NCBI GenBank assembly: GCA_019279435.1
Contig: JAAALK010000080.1
Coordinates: 89,115,653 to 89,179,652 of the forward strand
Direction: 5' to 3'
DNA length: 64,000 bases
Origin: Zizania palustris
Lineage: Eukaryota > Streptophyta > Magnoliopsida > Poales > Poaceae
Shown here piece after piece: positions 12,361 to 23,117 of this stretch (position 1 is the first letter of the stretch; every line of letters begins with the position of its first letter). Position numbers and translations under genes: made by a program. A model generated the notes under the pieces. It was not told where the DNA came from and made no database searches. It was given only the letters and a program-made list of their open reading frames with translations.

Positions 12361-12699
12361 ATTGTCCAATCTATCTTATTTCCCTAAGAAACAAAGGAAG
12401 AATTATGACCAAAGCACGATTGGTGACTACTGATTGCAAATGAGAGATATGGCGGCACCTAAGTAGACCCGTGATGCATTGTCCAATACGCCCAAAGTGT
12501 TTCTGATAGAGACCAATGCCAACACTTGGGAGCTCATTAATCTTCCTCTTTATCAACTTGATCAAACTATTGTTTGACGCTTAGTCCGTCCATTGGCTTG
12601 TGCATAATATGGCGATGAAGTTAAGAGTTTGATTCTCTTACTATCCGCGAACTACTGGAATGCTTCAGATACAAAAATTTCCCCTTGATCTGTGGTGAT
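12361..12699 (-). pseudogene. Ty3/Gypsy integrase fragment
   Basis: On the minus strand from 12699 the frame reads ITTDQGEIF (second catalytic Asp region of integrase), then LLTSSPYYAQANGR, KLIKRKI, and after a frameshift SLSETLWAYW and GSTQVPPY. These are the core-to-C-terminal landmarks of a Gypsy integrase. The fragment is cut on the right by the 3' LTR of element A, which inserted within ITTDQG, and on the left by the CACTA sequence near 12360. The catalytic Glu motif (QANGxxE) has lost its Glu. Confidence 0.75.
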
Positions 12700-13221
12700 T
12701 GTTGGTGTAAAAGATTATGCTAATAGGTTTAAGATACTAAGTGTGTAACAAACGAAGTGCTTGTTCAAGTAAACTATTCCAAGCCTCCAAATATGGATAA
12801 TAGCCTGAGATAGTTCGAAGTATGTACTAAATATATGAGTATTTGATACTCTTCACAGAGTGGAGGGTTATTTATAGAACTCATACAAAGGGAAAAGACT
12901 TCTTTACCCTCTAATTACAACCGACTAAGAAGATGCTGTTTAATATTCTTCATAGGGGTAAAAGAGTAAAAGACTAATTTAATAGGATAGAAGATAAATC
13001 TTCTATCCTCGCTGGCAACACCCCTTCGGGTGAAGAGGCTTTGGGAGGCTTCATCACACCGAAGACTTGATAGAGGTCTTCGTTGTATAGGACTGTGAAT
13101 ACATCAGAACCTTGATGCTTTTAGGATCTTCGGAGATCAAAGTTTCTGACTTCATTTCTTCTGCTTGTATTAACATTGAAGTATCCTTGACTTCTGGAAG
13201 ATGAAATATTTTCCCCCAACA
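12700..13221 (-). mobile_element. 3' LTR of Tat-type Gypsy element A
   Basis: The LTR has TG...CA ends (minus: TGTTGGGGGAAAATATTTC to CACCAACA) and is 522 bp. It is alignable with the 5' LTR of element B at 54962-55458. Minus-strand TATAAATA lies at 12869-12876. The candidate polypurine tract just upstream on minus (13222-13233) contains GAGGGGC. The flanking 5 bp on the left is GTGAT; the partner duplication cannot be checked because the 5' LTR of A is missing. Confidence 0.85.
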
Positions 13222-13589
13222 GTAGCCCCTCGAATACTTCTCTCTAAATTGCCTATGCAATAAAGAGGGCAGTATACGCAAGAAATAATTTCATGCTTAG
13301 AATCAAGAAAAGAACTTGAAAATTTTTACCACTCTTAGGAGCACTCGGAGGCTTGAGTTCTTTGAACCACTTATATGCGGAGATACTTACTGAAATAGCT
13401 TCGGAGATAGATCCTTAACAATGTTAAGGTAACCGTTAGACTCATAGAAATAGTCATTACTTCTTAAAAAGACTAACGGTCACTTCATTTCGGTAGGCGT
13501 GATTTCTCATGAAATGCCTCAGTAATTTATAACGGTAACAAAAAGATAACAGCGCACTCAAATGGTACACTACGATAGAAAGTATAGGC

Positions 13590-13597
13590 TATAAATA
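13590..13597 (+). promoter_or_regulatory. TATA box of the antisense accessory ORF
   Basis: TATAAATA on plus lies 82 bases upstream of the ATG at 13679, at the edge of the 3' region of element A. The orientation is opposite to the LTR promoter. Together with the intron-containing ORF behind it, this suggests an independent antisense transcription unit. Confidence 0.5.
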
Positions 13598-13678
13598 ATA
13601 GAATAAGGGTAAGTTTTAGATACTTTACCATCTTCTTTGGTGTTTCCCCTTTCTTCTTCTCAAGCCCATCTTCTACCG

Positions 13679-16600
13679 ATGGCGAAAACAAGCGACAAGG
13701 CTCCGATTCCCGCTTCGACTTTAGCTCGGCAACAGGCGATGGCGGCAGTAGTTTGAGCGGGGCCTTTGGACAACCCTCGCTCCACCGGTCCTCATGATCT
13801 TCGTCTGCCATCCACTAAATATATGGATCAGTCGTATAGCTTGGGACCGTCAATGTGCTCGAAGAAGTCGATTGCGGCGGCGATTGCTGGGAAGATGGGA
13901 CCTGGAATTAAGATCCACCAACCTAGGGGTGAGGTGATTCAAGCACCACGAACTAGAGAAGTGGTGGTGTTCGAGGCGTTCTTTGAAGCCGGATTAGGGA
14001 TTTTGGCAGGGGAGTTCCTTTCCGAGGTACTGAACTTATTTCACGTCACCTTGCCTCAACTTTCTCCGAACGCAATCGCTCGCTTAGCCATCTTCGAATG
14101 GGCGATGCGAGTCGAAGGGTGTGCCGGGAAAGCTGAGATCTTCGCGGATCTTCACAAAGCTTCTTATCAACCGAAGACCTTCACCGGAGCTGGAGGGGAG
14201 AAGATGGTGGTCACCTTTGGGAGTATTAATTTTCAACTCCGTGAAGAGTTCCAAGACCGATTTCCGGCGAAAGCTATTAATGACATATGGTACACAAATT
14301 GAATTGTTCGCTGGTTTTACGCAGAAGTAGGAGCGGATTGCATCTTGGCTGGACCGCTGGAAAACATTTTTTACCATAGGGAAGTGGAGGTTCAACCGGA
14401 CCCAAGTCAACTTGAAGTCCTCCTCGGGCTGCTACACTCCGTAAGTCATCGCATGGGTATGTGTGACTCAGCGGAGGAGTTCATTGGACTTCAAATGCCC
14501 CCTTTGATGGCTAGTTGGCCCATCAACATTGAGGAGAACCTAGAGGGTGGACTTTGAGAGATCCCTTAAAGCTCCGTAGGGAAACTTTCTGTATGTCCTA
14601 CAAAACATATTACATGCAGTATTGATTTATAGAAATGATTTAATTAAAAGGAAATCTTATCTTTCAGCTCCACGTGTGACCCTTGCTCCTAAACAAATCG
14701 TCCAAGCTGTAGAGAAGATCCTCGGGGCTCCTACGCCCGTTGAAAAAGAGCGGAGGGTAAAGCTGGTTGGTAGCTGGGAGCGATTTAATCTGGTGTGGAG
14801 TGTGCTCGGAGTTGAGCATCCAACTCTCCCATACTGGACCATCTTAGAACAGGCTCCGAAGAAAATGAAAGCCGAAGCAGGGACTTCAGCACCAATAAAG
14901 ACACCTATCAAAAAGGTGGCTCGAAAGCCAAAAACCCTTACTCCTTCCAAATCTCTGGCTTCGTCTTCGGAGTCCTCTGAAGATGAAGATGAGGCAGACA
15001 TAGCAATAGGGGAGGAGTTGGAGGCTCTCCTAGTAGGGGACGAAGGCTTGTGTATGGGAGCTGAAGTCTCCGCTGTAGATGAGATAAGAGTAACATCCAC
15101 CATAGAAGGTTACCCTGAACAGGTGGAAACTGTGAATGTCCCACCTAGTCAGCTGAATGATCCTATTGCTAAAGAAAGTCGAGTCGATCCGGATGAAGTG
15201 ATAGTTGCAGTAGTTAGATATCTCTGCAACTACTCCTTCAGTTCAAAGCCCATAATTCGAAGAAGACTTTGGGCAAATGTTTGAGCCCCCAGGCAGTCTA
15301 AAACTTATCCCGCAACAAGATGTCAGAGGTAATCTTCAATTTGAGTTCCTTCGTCTTTTACTTGTATAATTAAAATAACATAATTTACCTTTGTTTTGTA
15401 TAGTATTGACTCCGAAGGAGGTGGCTCCTGTTACAGAGGTTGTGCCGGAGCCTGCTGCAGCTCTATTGTCAACTTCAGTCGTAGCACAAGTGGCTCCGGC
15501 TTCAGAATTAGCCTCAAAGAAGATGATGGGCCCTAGAAAGGGTAAAGGTAAAGGATGGCCTTTGCCTGCTCCTATTCAAGGGTGGACTCCGTCAGGATCT
15601 AGGGACGGAGGTCAATCTAAGGAGGCCTCCGAGATGCTTCGCTACGCTCTGATCCATCTCCCAACGAAGATGATTAGAACGCCTTGTCAAGGCTCCCCCT
15701 CTTAGCTCCTTTCCTAGAGCGAAGAATAGGACATCAGACTTTGCTGGAGCCTTTGGCTCGGGATAGTTACGAGGTTGGGGAGATTGACTTGGTTTCCGTT
15801 CTTGGAGAAGCTAAAGGGTCGGAGCTAGACGCGGCTCTGGAACGGGCAGCTTACTAGGTACAAAGCATCTGCAAAAATAAATTTAGTTCAAACATATGTA
15901 CATAATTTACTTACATTGTTCTTCTTCCTTTGCAGCAAGTAGTTCTAGCTCGGGCTGCAGCTATATCACATGAACGAGAATGCAACCGACTCAAGAGAAG
16001 GTGACAACTCTTCAAGGGAGCCTCGTCAGCTCTGAGACTCAGACTTCGAACTTGGAAGAAATAGTAGCTGCAGAGCGGAATGCTAGAACTAGCTTGGAGG
16101 CTGGAAAAAATGAACATGAAGTCGAGTGAGCTGTGCTCCGGGCTCAGGTGGAAAGACTACGGGAAGAGCAGGCGGCTGTAGGAGCTGAATTGGTCAAGCT
16201 TTGAGAGGAGCAACTAAATTTGACGGAGGAGGCCAAGAAGTTGCTCGGACCAAAACGTTCTTTAAAGATGGCGGTAGCTAGACTTTCATCTTTGATGGAC
16301 GAGCTAACTAAGTCAAACAAGACTCTGTCTGTGGAAAAGATAAAGTGCGAGAAAGTGGCTTCGGAGACCATGGACTCCCTTCAGGGCGTCCTGGAATACT
16401 TCGGCACTTCTTGTGCTTCTTCGACTGGTAACGACTCCCCGCTGCGAAAGATGATGATGATCCAAGCAGCGGCGAAGACTATGAAGGCTGCAAGTACTCG
16501 GTACGGTGAGATCTCTAGCCAAGTAGCTACTCTTTGAATACTTCGCTACTATGAAGACATTGGATTATCTATTTCGCCGGAGCTTGGGGCAGCCTCGCTA

Positions 16601-17378
16601 ACTTTGGCGACGACCGACTTCTGACCCCTTCGCCTGATGTGGCCACATCTTGGGAGTCTTTTCAGCCATCCTGGAGAACTGAAGGCTGATTAGCTATAAA
16701 AACATGGATCGATGAAGGTCTTCGACAAAAACAAGCGCATGCACATCCTTCGAGCAGTAAACCTCCTTCGAACCCGAAGGTTTAGTTTCCTTTAGGGCTC
16801 CACCTACTGTAAAAACTTATCTTTTGTTCTCTTTTGAATAAAAAATAATTGTTTGGAAATGTTTTTAGGCTTCTCACTCTTTGTTGGATGAGCTCGAAGT
16901 ATTAGAGTTTAACGAGGAACTCCACCTACAATGGGCCACCTTTGAAGCCTTAAAGCCTCACATGTGTCCTCGATTTTCAATTCCTTGGGGAAGTTCTAGA
17001 GAGGTTATACCAGATATATGTAAAGAAGTGTTAACTTACATTAAAAAGGAGGAAAACGAAGTTAGTATAGCATCTTCATCTTCAGAGGACATTGAATGGT
17101 CCGAAGAAGAATATACTGGCGAGGAGTAAGTGGAAAAAAGCCCCGAACGACTTCAAAGCTGGGAGAGAAGCCACGAATGACTTCAGACCTGGGCCTAGAT
17201 TCAGCAAGAACAAAAAGATTTTCGGGCTTCAAAGGAAGGGAAAAGAGTTAAGCGTAAAGTTTTGAAGACTCCAGGCTCCGGGACAAGTCGCCTTCGAAGC
17301 CGAGCTAATTCTGAAAATAGCTTTGGGGATCGAAGGGGTCTCTTCTTTCTCCTTGGCTTGGACACAAATTTTTCATAA
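13679..17378 (+). pseudogene. Accessory ORF of Tat element A, Transposase_28-like, antisense to pol
   Basis: The gene starts MAKTSDKAPIPAS at 13679 and has a TGA at 13754. The N-terminal half has the 'putative gypsy-type transposon' features: FEAFFEAGLG, LSPNAIARLAIFEWA, FQDRFPAKAINDIWY, then EEFIGLQMPPLM. The middle is Lys/Ser/acidic low complexity (PTPVEKERRVKLVG, then SSSESSEDEDEAD). The C-terminal half is a long probable coiled coil (LARAAAISHERECNRLK, ELVKL..EEQLNLTEEAKKLL). The end is acidic with SSSSEDIEWSEEE. Candidate GT-AG introns are 14591-14667, 15329-15403, 15858-15935 and 16809-16868. Several in-frame stops show decay. Comparison with the copy in B supports an end at 17376-17378. 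The function is unknown; a regulatory or packaging role is only speculation. Confidence 0.8.
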
Positions 17379-18079
17379 TGTAATGTAATCTGTTTAAATA
17401 ATATAAACTAGAATGCTTTGAAATTAGCGCATTACTTCCCATCCCCTCTATGGGGGTAAGCACCTTCAAAATTCGATCGAAGGTGGTTACGCACAATGAT
17501 GATAACGTTAGTTAGGAGTACAATTTCAATGACTTTTATTTTGGAGGCTCAGAGCCCCTTATTATATTAAAGAGGGATTAAGGACTCGAAGTCCAAAAAT
17601 GGTCACTAGAGACCTTGAAAATATCTTCGACTCTATTGATTCGGAGTCTGAAAACTGGTTACTTAGTACTCTTTTTCGAATGTGGTCACTTTGGACTCTT
17701 TTTTGGATGTATTAGAATCCGATTATAACGGTCACTTTGGACTCTTTTTACGGACGTTTTCAAGCTAATTGCTTGAAGTCTGTATTATTTGGTCTCTTTG
17801 GACTCTTTTTACGGATGCTATCAAACCGGTGGTTCGGAATACGCTTTTTGTGGTCTCCTTGGACTCTTTTTACGGATGATTTCAAGCTATCTATGGTGGA
17901 TTCTCTTCACTTGTTTCATTTGATCGTGCGGAACTGAAGGTTCATCCTTGATTGAACTATTTGTTTTTGCCTTTCTCACAGCATGTTATTCTTGTCTGAA
18001 ACTAGATCGGTTTCCTTCTTTACTACAGAGCAAAGTTGCTAACAACAATAATTTCTGTTATTTTTCAGGAGTTGGTGCC

Positions 18080-18115
18080 TGAAGTAAGGGAGCTGATAAA
18101 TGCTCCCTTACTTCA
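18080..18115. repeat. Perfect 14 bp inverted repeat with 8 base loop
   Basis: The arms TGAAGTAAGGGAGC (18080-18093) and its exact complement (18102-18115) enclose TGATAAAT. The hairpin lies inside the CACTA end fragment, shortly after a CAG acceptor-like site at 18068. No function is assigned. Confidence 0.85.
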
Positions 18116-18357
18116 TCAGGTTTTGACGATGGGTAGAACTGTTTTATGCCTTTAGGAGCTATGTTTGTAATAGGCCTTCCACTACAATATGTTAGTTCTG
18201 TAGTTTATTAGGACTTGATCTTTTTTGAAGTTGAGAGTTTCAAATGCTTTCTTAAATACAAGTTATGTACACTATGTTACTCGTAAATCTGTAAATTTTA
18301 TTTTGTGTACCTTTTTGTATTGCAAGCTAACGACAAGGTTCTTTGTACCCAGTCGAT

Positions 18358-18462
18358 ATGCATCATGTTCAGCTCCAGAATGTCCAGGACATCTTCGCTC
18401 CCGGTGGCCGCCGATGCTTCATCATGGACAAAACTCCAAGCATCACTCCTGAAGCTGAATGA
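18358..18462 (+). other. Small ORF of 34 codons in the CACTA fragment, unrecognised
   Basis: A frame from ATG 18358 to TGA 18460-18462 encodes a 34-residue peptide with VQDIFAPGGRRCF in its middle. It is more GC-rich than the surrounding AT-rich DNA and could be the last exon of an element or captured gene. There is no homology that I recognise and it may be chance. Confidence 0.2.
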
Positions 18463-18610
18463 TCTTTTCTTCTTGTGTTTTTAGCATTTTCTTATAATAG
18501 TCGTACCAATGGCTTATATCTTATGCATTTGAGTGCTAAAAGCATAGTACATATGTGAATTATATCAGAGCAGCAAAGTTGCAAATTTTCTTTTTTTTGG
18601 ATTTTTTAGT

Positions 18611-18917
18611 TAACTTCCGTCGGCCAACATTAGCCGACGGAAGTTATTGGCCCGTCGACAGAAAAAAGAAAAAAAAAGTAATTTTGTCAGCTAGGATTTG
18701 GCCGACGGAAGTTACCGATTTTCTGGTAACTTCCGTCGGCCACGTGAGGCCGACGGAAGTTAGCTAACTTCCGTCGGCGGCTGACGGAAGTTAGCTAACT
18801 TCCGTCTACTCGCTTTCGTCGGCCAAAGGCCGACGGAAGTTAGCCTTTTGCCGACGGAAGTTAGCTTCTTCCGTCGGGAAAGGGCTAACTTCCGTCGGCT
18901 TTGGCCGACGGAAGTTG
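18611..18917. repeat. CACTA subterminal repeats (CTAACTTCCGTCGGCC and complement)
   Basis: About ten exact copies of a core ACTTCCGTCGGC or its complement occur in both orientations, often back to back (head-to-head GGCCGACGGAAGTTAG / CTAACTTCCGTCGG). A few degenerate copies also occur. Such short repeats next to a CACTA terminus are the known binding sites of TnpA-like proteins in En/Spm elements. Confidence 0.9.
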
Positions 18918-19220
18918 CCTGTTTTGTTGTAGTGGTTGCTTGGAATCCGTATCATTTGGTCTCTTTGGACTCTTTTTACGGATGCTTTCAAGACGGTGGC
19001 TTGGAATACGTTTTATGTGACTTTCCCACCTTGTCGGAAGCTTCGAACTGGTGGTTCGATGTCTGTAAATTTGGCTCGAATGAATAACATTTATCTTCGC
19101 AATCAGCTCCGTTCTCCTAGTGCGTCCACTAGAAGTAGGAAATGTTTTGAGAAGTAGGCATTACTCGAACCATGAACTTTATTCATTTAGAAAGTGTTTA
19201 CAAATAATTACAAGGAGCCC

Positions 19221-20330
19221 CTATGCGAAGTATTGCTTAAGGTGCTCTGCATGCCATGCATGCTTTAATTCATCACCTTCTAAATTAGCTAATTTAAAAG
19301 ACCTAGGGCATCCTGAATGAAGGACGATACATGGACCTTCCGATTTATTTCCTAACTTTCCTGGTGCTATAATGCTTCGTAAAACTAAATGACCTGGTTT
19401 AAGTTCGTTAAGCTTAATCTTCGGATCATATCAAGTCTTTGTTTGATTTTGATACTTTGTTAGGTTTGCAATAACTCTAAGCCTTGTTTCTTCCGTTAAG
19501 TATAGCGAAGCTTGTCTTTCATCTTCTTTTTAGGTGTCATGGCTTCATCTCTGAATAGAAATCTGAAAGGGGTAACACCTGTGGACCTTGCTTGAGTGGT
19601 TCGAATGGACCCTAAAATCTTCGAGAGCTCTTCGGTACATAACCCTTTCGCCAATCCTACTATCCTTCGATTCAGGCCCAATAAAATATTACCGTTAGCT
19701 CGCTCGATGGCTCCATTAGATTGAGGATGACGAACAGCAACAAAACACATTTCTATGCTAAGACCTTCGCAAAATTCTCTGAAGGGTTCGGCATCGAATT
19801 GAGTGCCATTGTCGATTGTTAACTATCAAGGTACTCCCCACCTGCATATAATATTTTGCTAGGAAAATTTTTGTATATTCTTGGAAGTGATAGCTGTGAG
19901 GGGTTCTGCTTCGACCCACTTAGAAAAATATTAAATCGCTACCATTGCAAATTTTAAACTTCCTTTTGCCATTAGGAAGGGGCCAATGAGATCCATACCT
20001 CATCTAGCCATGGGCCACACCGGAGCAATAACTTGAAGAGGTGTTGGGGGACGATGACTTCGTCGTCCCATCCATTGACAACCTTGGCAAGTGTGGACCA
20101 AGGCTTCCACATCAGCTACTTTTGTAGGCCAATAAAGCCCCTAGCGAAGTGTTTTCCCTACCAAGGCTCGAGGGGCAAGATGGCTACCGCAAAGGTCTTC
20201 GTGAATTTCTCGAAGTATATCTTGGCCTTCGTCTTGGGAAATACATCAGAGTAAGGGAGAACATACCTTGGCCTTGTATAAGATTCCATTGATAATATGA
20301 TAATTCTTGACTCTTAATTGCAATCTTGAA
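19221..20330 (-). pseudogene. Integrase of Tat element A, decayed
   Basis: On minus the end reads ANLEGDELKHAWHAEHLKQYFA and stops at 19221-19223. Upstream, HPQSNGAIERANG at about 19690-19725 carries the third catalytic residue (Glu). TPFRFLFRDEAMTPK follows at about 19525-19570. The zinc-binding and first catalytic regions at 19.8-20.3 kb are recognisable by comparison with B (CQGCQWMG; WGMDLIGPF in B) but are broken by frame changes. Integrase would insert the cDNA of the element. It lies directly downstream of the RNase H. Confidence 0.75.
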
Positions 20331-20454
20331 AGCTTCGGGCCTTTGGGTAAATTAGATTCCCCTTGCAATAATTCCATAATTAACTCCGCTAGTCGGTGCT
20401 CGGTATGCAAAGGACCTGCACAGGAGGGAGTTGGGGCACTGAAGGAGAAGCAAG

Positions 20455-20940
20455 CTATTCGTAAAAGGCCCCTTCTAGAATGTCTATGGCTCCGGCTGTA
20501 GCCTTTGCCAAGATATCGGCTTGTGTGTTGTCGGCTCTTGGGATACTTCGAACAGAAATCCCTTTAAATGATGTTTCGATCTTACGGATTTCTTCTAGAT
20601 ATTTGGCAAGTTGCGGATTTCGAACTTGGAAACTTTTATCAACATGCCCTGCTACAATTTGGGAATCTGTTTTTATAACAACTCTTGTAGCTCCAAGGGC
20701 ACGTGCCTTGCGAAGATCTAGCAAAATTCCTTCGTACTGTGCAATATTATTGGTGGATTTAAAGTTTAGCCTTGCGGAATACATTTCTTTTCGCCCCGAA
20801 GGTGAAATTATCACTGCTCCGACACCTGCTCCGGATGCTTGAAAGGCTCCATCAGAGTATATGGTCCATATTCCTTCACTTGATTTTTCCAGAGCCCATA
20901 CTGCAGATGGAGTCCATTCTGCTACAAAACCAGCCACCAC
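20455..20940 (-). pseudogene. Second (archaeal-type) RNase H of Tat element A
   Basis: This is an open 161-residue stretch on minus. It starts in VVAGFVAEWTPS and runs WTIYSDGAFQASGAGVGAV (first catalytic Asp), NIAQYEGILLDL (catalytic Glu) and VVIKTDSQIV (Asp), then the Q..KYLEEIRKIE connection. Catalytic residues are in place. The Tat lineage carries this extra RNase H next to integrase. The frame stays open through the domain but the element around it is broken, so activity is unlikely. Confidence 0.85.
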
Positions 20941-21161
20941 CTGTGACTTGATTGTTGTTCTTGCTAAAAAGGAGATGCCAAAGAGTTCTAGCTCGACGGC
21001 CCATTTTCCAATTCTCCCTGTAGAATATTTGCTTCAAAGCATATCTCCCAGAGGATAAGAAGTTGGTACAATTACATTATGTGCTAGAAAATAATGTCGT
21101 AGTTTCCTTGAAGCCATCACTACAACATAAGTGAATTTTTCTAACTCGGAGTATCTGGTTT
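20941..21161 (-). pseudogene. First RNase H end of Tat element A, left of insertion D
   Basis: On minus the pieces SELEKFTYVVVMASRKLR and HNVIVPTSYPLG are readable with frame changes; they match B at about 57870-57965. The right part of this domain lies beyond insertion D, at 29264-29480. CTGGTTT occurs on both sides of D (21155-21161 and 29264-29270). Confidence 0.7.
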
Positions 21162-22657
21162 TTGCTTAGTGTGGGATCGGAATGGTGACTAGACGGGGGT
21201 GAATAGGCGCCTCGACAACTTCTTTCGAAGTGATGGCCTAATCAAAACACCCAACGCTCCTCTAAAAACACAAACTCACGACTCAATTCAAACAGTATGA
21301 ATGCAGAGCTCAAATAGAGTCAAATTCACGAAATCGATTCAATTCGAGATCCTCGACAACACCTATCTGAAACACTCATTCTGAAGCACAATTTTCAAAT
21401 AAAAGAATATCTCAGATAGTGTCAAATCAATCTCAAATCAGTTCAACTCAAATCTGAAATTTATCGGACAATAAATAGTGAATGTAACTTCACTCACATG
21501 CACTTGATTAAAACTGATTCAGATTGCAAGTTTCAACTTCAATGTATTTTCAGAACAGCACAAATCAATTCAGAAAATGTCAAATATTTCAGATCCTGAG
21601 ATTTCACAATTTTAATCAATCAAAATCAGATTTCAGCTAATCGTACGATGAATAGTAACCTAATTTCAGATTTCAGATTTCAGCAATGTTTCAATGATAC
21701 TTCTAATTTCAGAATGTAAGATTTGACTTCAGTTTCACTTTAGGTAAGCAAATACTCAATCAGAACATGATTATCAATGTGGATACAGAAAATTCACAGC
21801 TCAAATCAATCAAATTCAGAATATTGCTTTTCGGATGGTGAATAGTAACTAACAATTCAACCAAATGAATTTATCTAAAACTGATTCAGTTTTCTTCACA
21901 AGAGGGTTTCACTAATGCAGAACTAAAGTGAAATCTTCAGCACTAGAAACAACAAGATCAGATTTGCATCAATTCTGAATTCTGAAACCAGATTGCACAC
22001 AATTCATATTCAAGAGGCTAAACTGAGTTCAGTATTAAAAAACTGTAATCATTCATTTTTGATGGTTATAATACAGCACTTGCACTCTTTGATTCAGGCA
22101 CAAATGATCACAGGAATCCTGTTCAGTATACACAACACAAATGAGGATAAAACTGATCAAACCACACTGACAAGACTACAGCTCTAATTTAAACTTCAGT
22201 GAATCTGAACTGAGATCAAACACTCTGCAGCAAAACAGAAAATCAACCCTCACAGATCAGGAACATATGTCTGAAATGAATATTCAGGGATGACTTGAAA
22301 CATCCACTCTTTAACCAGCATTCAGTTCAAACAAAAATTCAGAGCAGTAGCAAGAAATAGATTTCAGAACAGTGTCCAGATAATATCAACAGAAACACAG
22401 ACAAAAACAGATAGTGGTCTGGTCTGACCTCAGCAACACCCTAAAAAGTAATTCCAGAACATACAACTTTTCAGATGTAAAACAGTGTTCAAGCAGATTA
22501 ACAAACATCTGTTTGTCCAGGACATCAAATTCAGAACACTACTTTACAGTAAACAGTAACACACATTCATCTAAACATTTAGCTTTTCAGTTTCTAAAAA
22601 ACTGCTTTTGATCAAAAACCAGAAGTAGATCAGCAAATTCAGAGTTGACAATATTTG

Positions 22658-22953
22658 TGTCAAGCGCAGCGAGGGTTAGGGAAGGAGGACCCCGGCTACG
22701 TAGTTCGTAGCCGTGATCCGTTGTTGGGGCGAGGTTTCCCCCTCAGCACCCGGGTAGACAGAGGTAGGAGAAGAAGAGGTAATTCTTGATCTATTTCTTG
22801 TCCTCCAATGATTTACAACAGCCCTATATATAGCCCATACCAGCTAACTGCTTTTCCAACCACCTGCTGCATGGTAACTACTTTCTTAACTACCTTGCTC
22901 TCCTCACATCTCTGGCCCGGCGCCTTCTAGAATAGGTGCGGCCGTACATGACA
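22658..22953 (-). mobile_element. 3' LTR of the chromovirus
   Basis: The LTR is 296 bp, TGTCAAGCGC to TACATGACA on plus, and nearly identical to 27325-27621. It contains CCTATATATAGCCC (TATATATAG, 22832-22844), the likely promoter TATA region on minus as CTATATATAG. Confidence 0.95.
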
Positions 22954-23117
22954 TCTATCCCCCCCCCCCCCTCAAGAAGCAGCTCGTCCTCGAGCTGGAA
23001 ATTGGGGTACTTGTCGACGAAGGAATCCCTGTCTTCCCATGTAGACGAAGCTGCAGACTCACCCCTCCATTGGACGAGCAATTGTCGCACACCTCGCGCC
23101 AAGCGTGATCGCACGAC
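22890..23117 (-). pseudogene. Chromodomain of the chromovirus integrase
   Basis: In frame with the integrase but after a TGA at 23118-23120, the tail reads RQLLVQWRGESAASSTWED, then DKYPNFQLEDELLLEGG. This is the LVxW...(aromatic)WE...L..YP..LEDEL pattern of chromovirus chromodomains, thought to tether integration to histone marks. The end overlaps the 3' LTR. Confidence 0.85.
22954..22976 (-). promoter_or_regulatory. Polypurine tract of the chromovirus
   Basis: Directly adjacent to the 3' LTR, the minus strand carries a run of about 14 G preceded by TTGA and followed by ATAGA. It serves as plus-strand primer in reverse transcription. Confidence 0.85.

Larger units (their letters stand above)
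17900..18934. mobile_element. CACTA transposon end (3' or 5' terminus, other end missing)
   Basis: The right end at 18917-18934 reads, on minus, CACTACAACAAAACAGGC, a CACTA terminal inverted repeat. Subterminal repeats lie directly inside it (18611-18917). The flanking triplet is GTT. No matching CACTA terminus is visible to the left; the left border near 17900 is inferred only from where the host tandem array stops. The interior, 17.9-18.6 kb, holds a hairpin and no clear transposase. Confidence 0.8.
17379..19065. repeat. Tandem array between accessory ORF and integrase of A, interrupted
   Basis: Loose repeats of a unit near TTTGGACTCTTTTTACGGA, followed by G-TTTCAAG and GGTGGTTCGGAATACG, occur at about 17620-17900 and resume at 18935-19065. 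A CACTA end has inserted in the array. The same place in element B (about 60070-60330) has the inverse-orientation counterpart. The 5' part, 17379-17620, shows no other feature. Confidence 0.75.

Noticed and set aside
13679..17378. DNA transposon transposase independent of the retroelement
   Set aside because: The 'Transposase_28' name is historical; the ORF lies between integrase and 3' LTR in both Tat copies, so it is a part of these retrotransposons.
21117..21135. CACTACAACATAAG as a possible CACTA terminus
   Set aside because: It lies within the RNase H coding sequence of Tat element A (compare B), with no subterminal repeats; chance resemblance.
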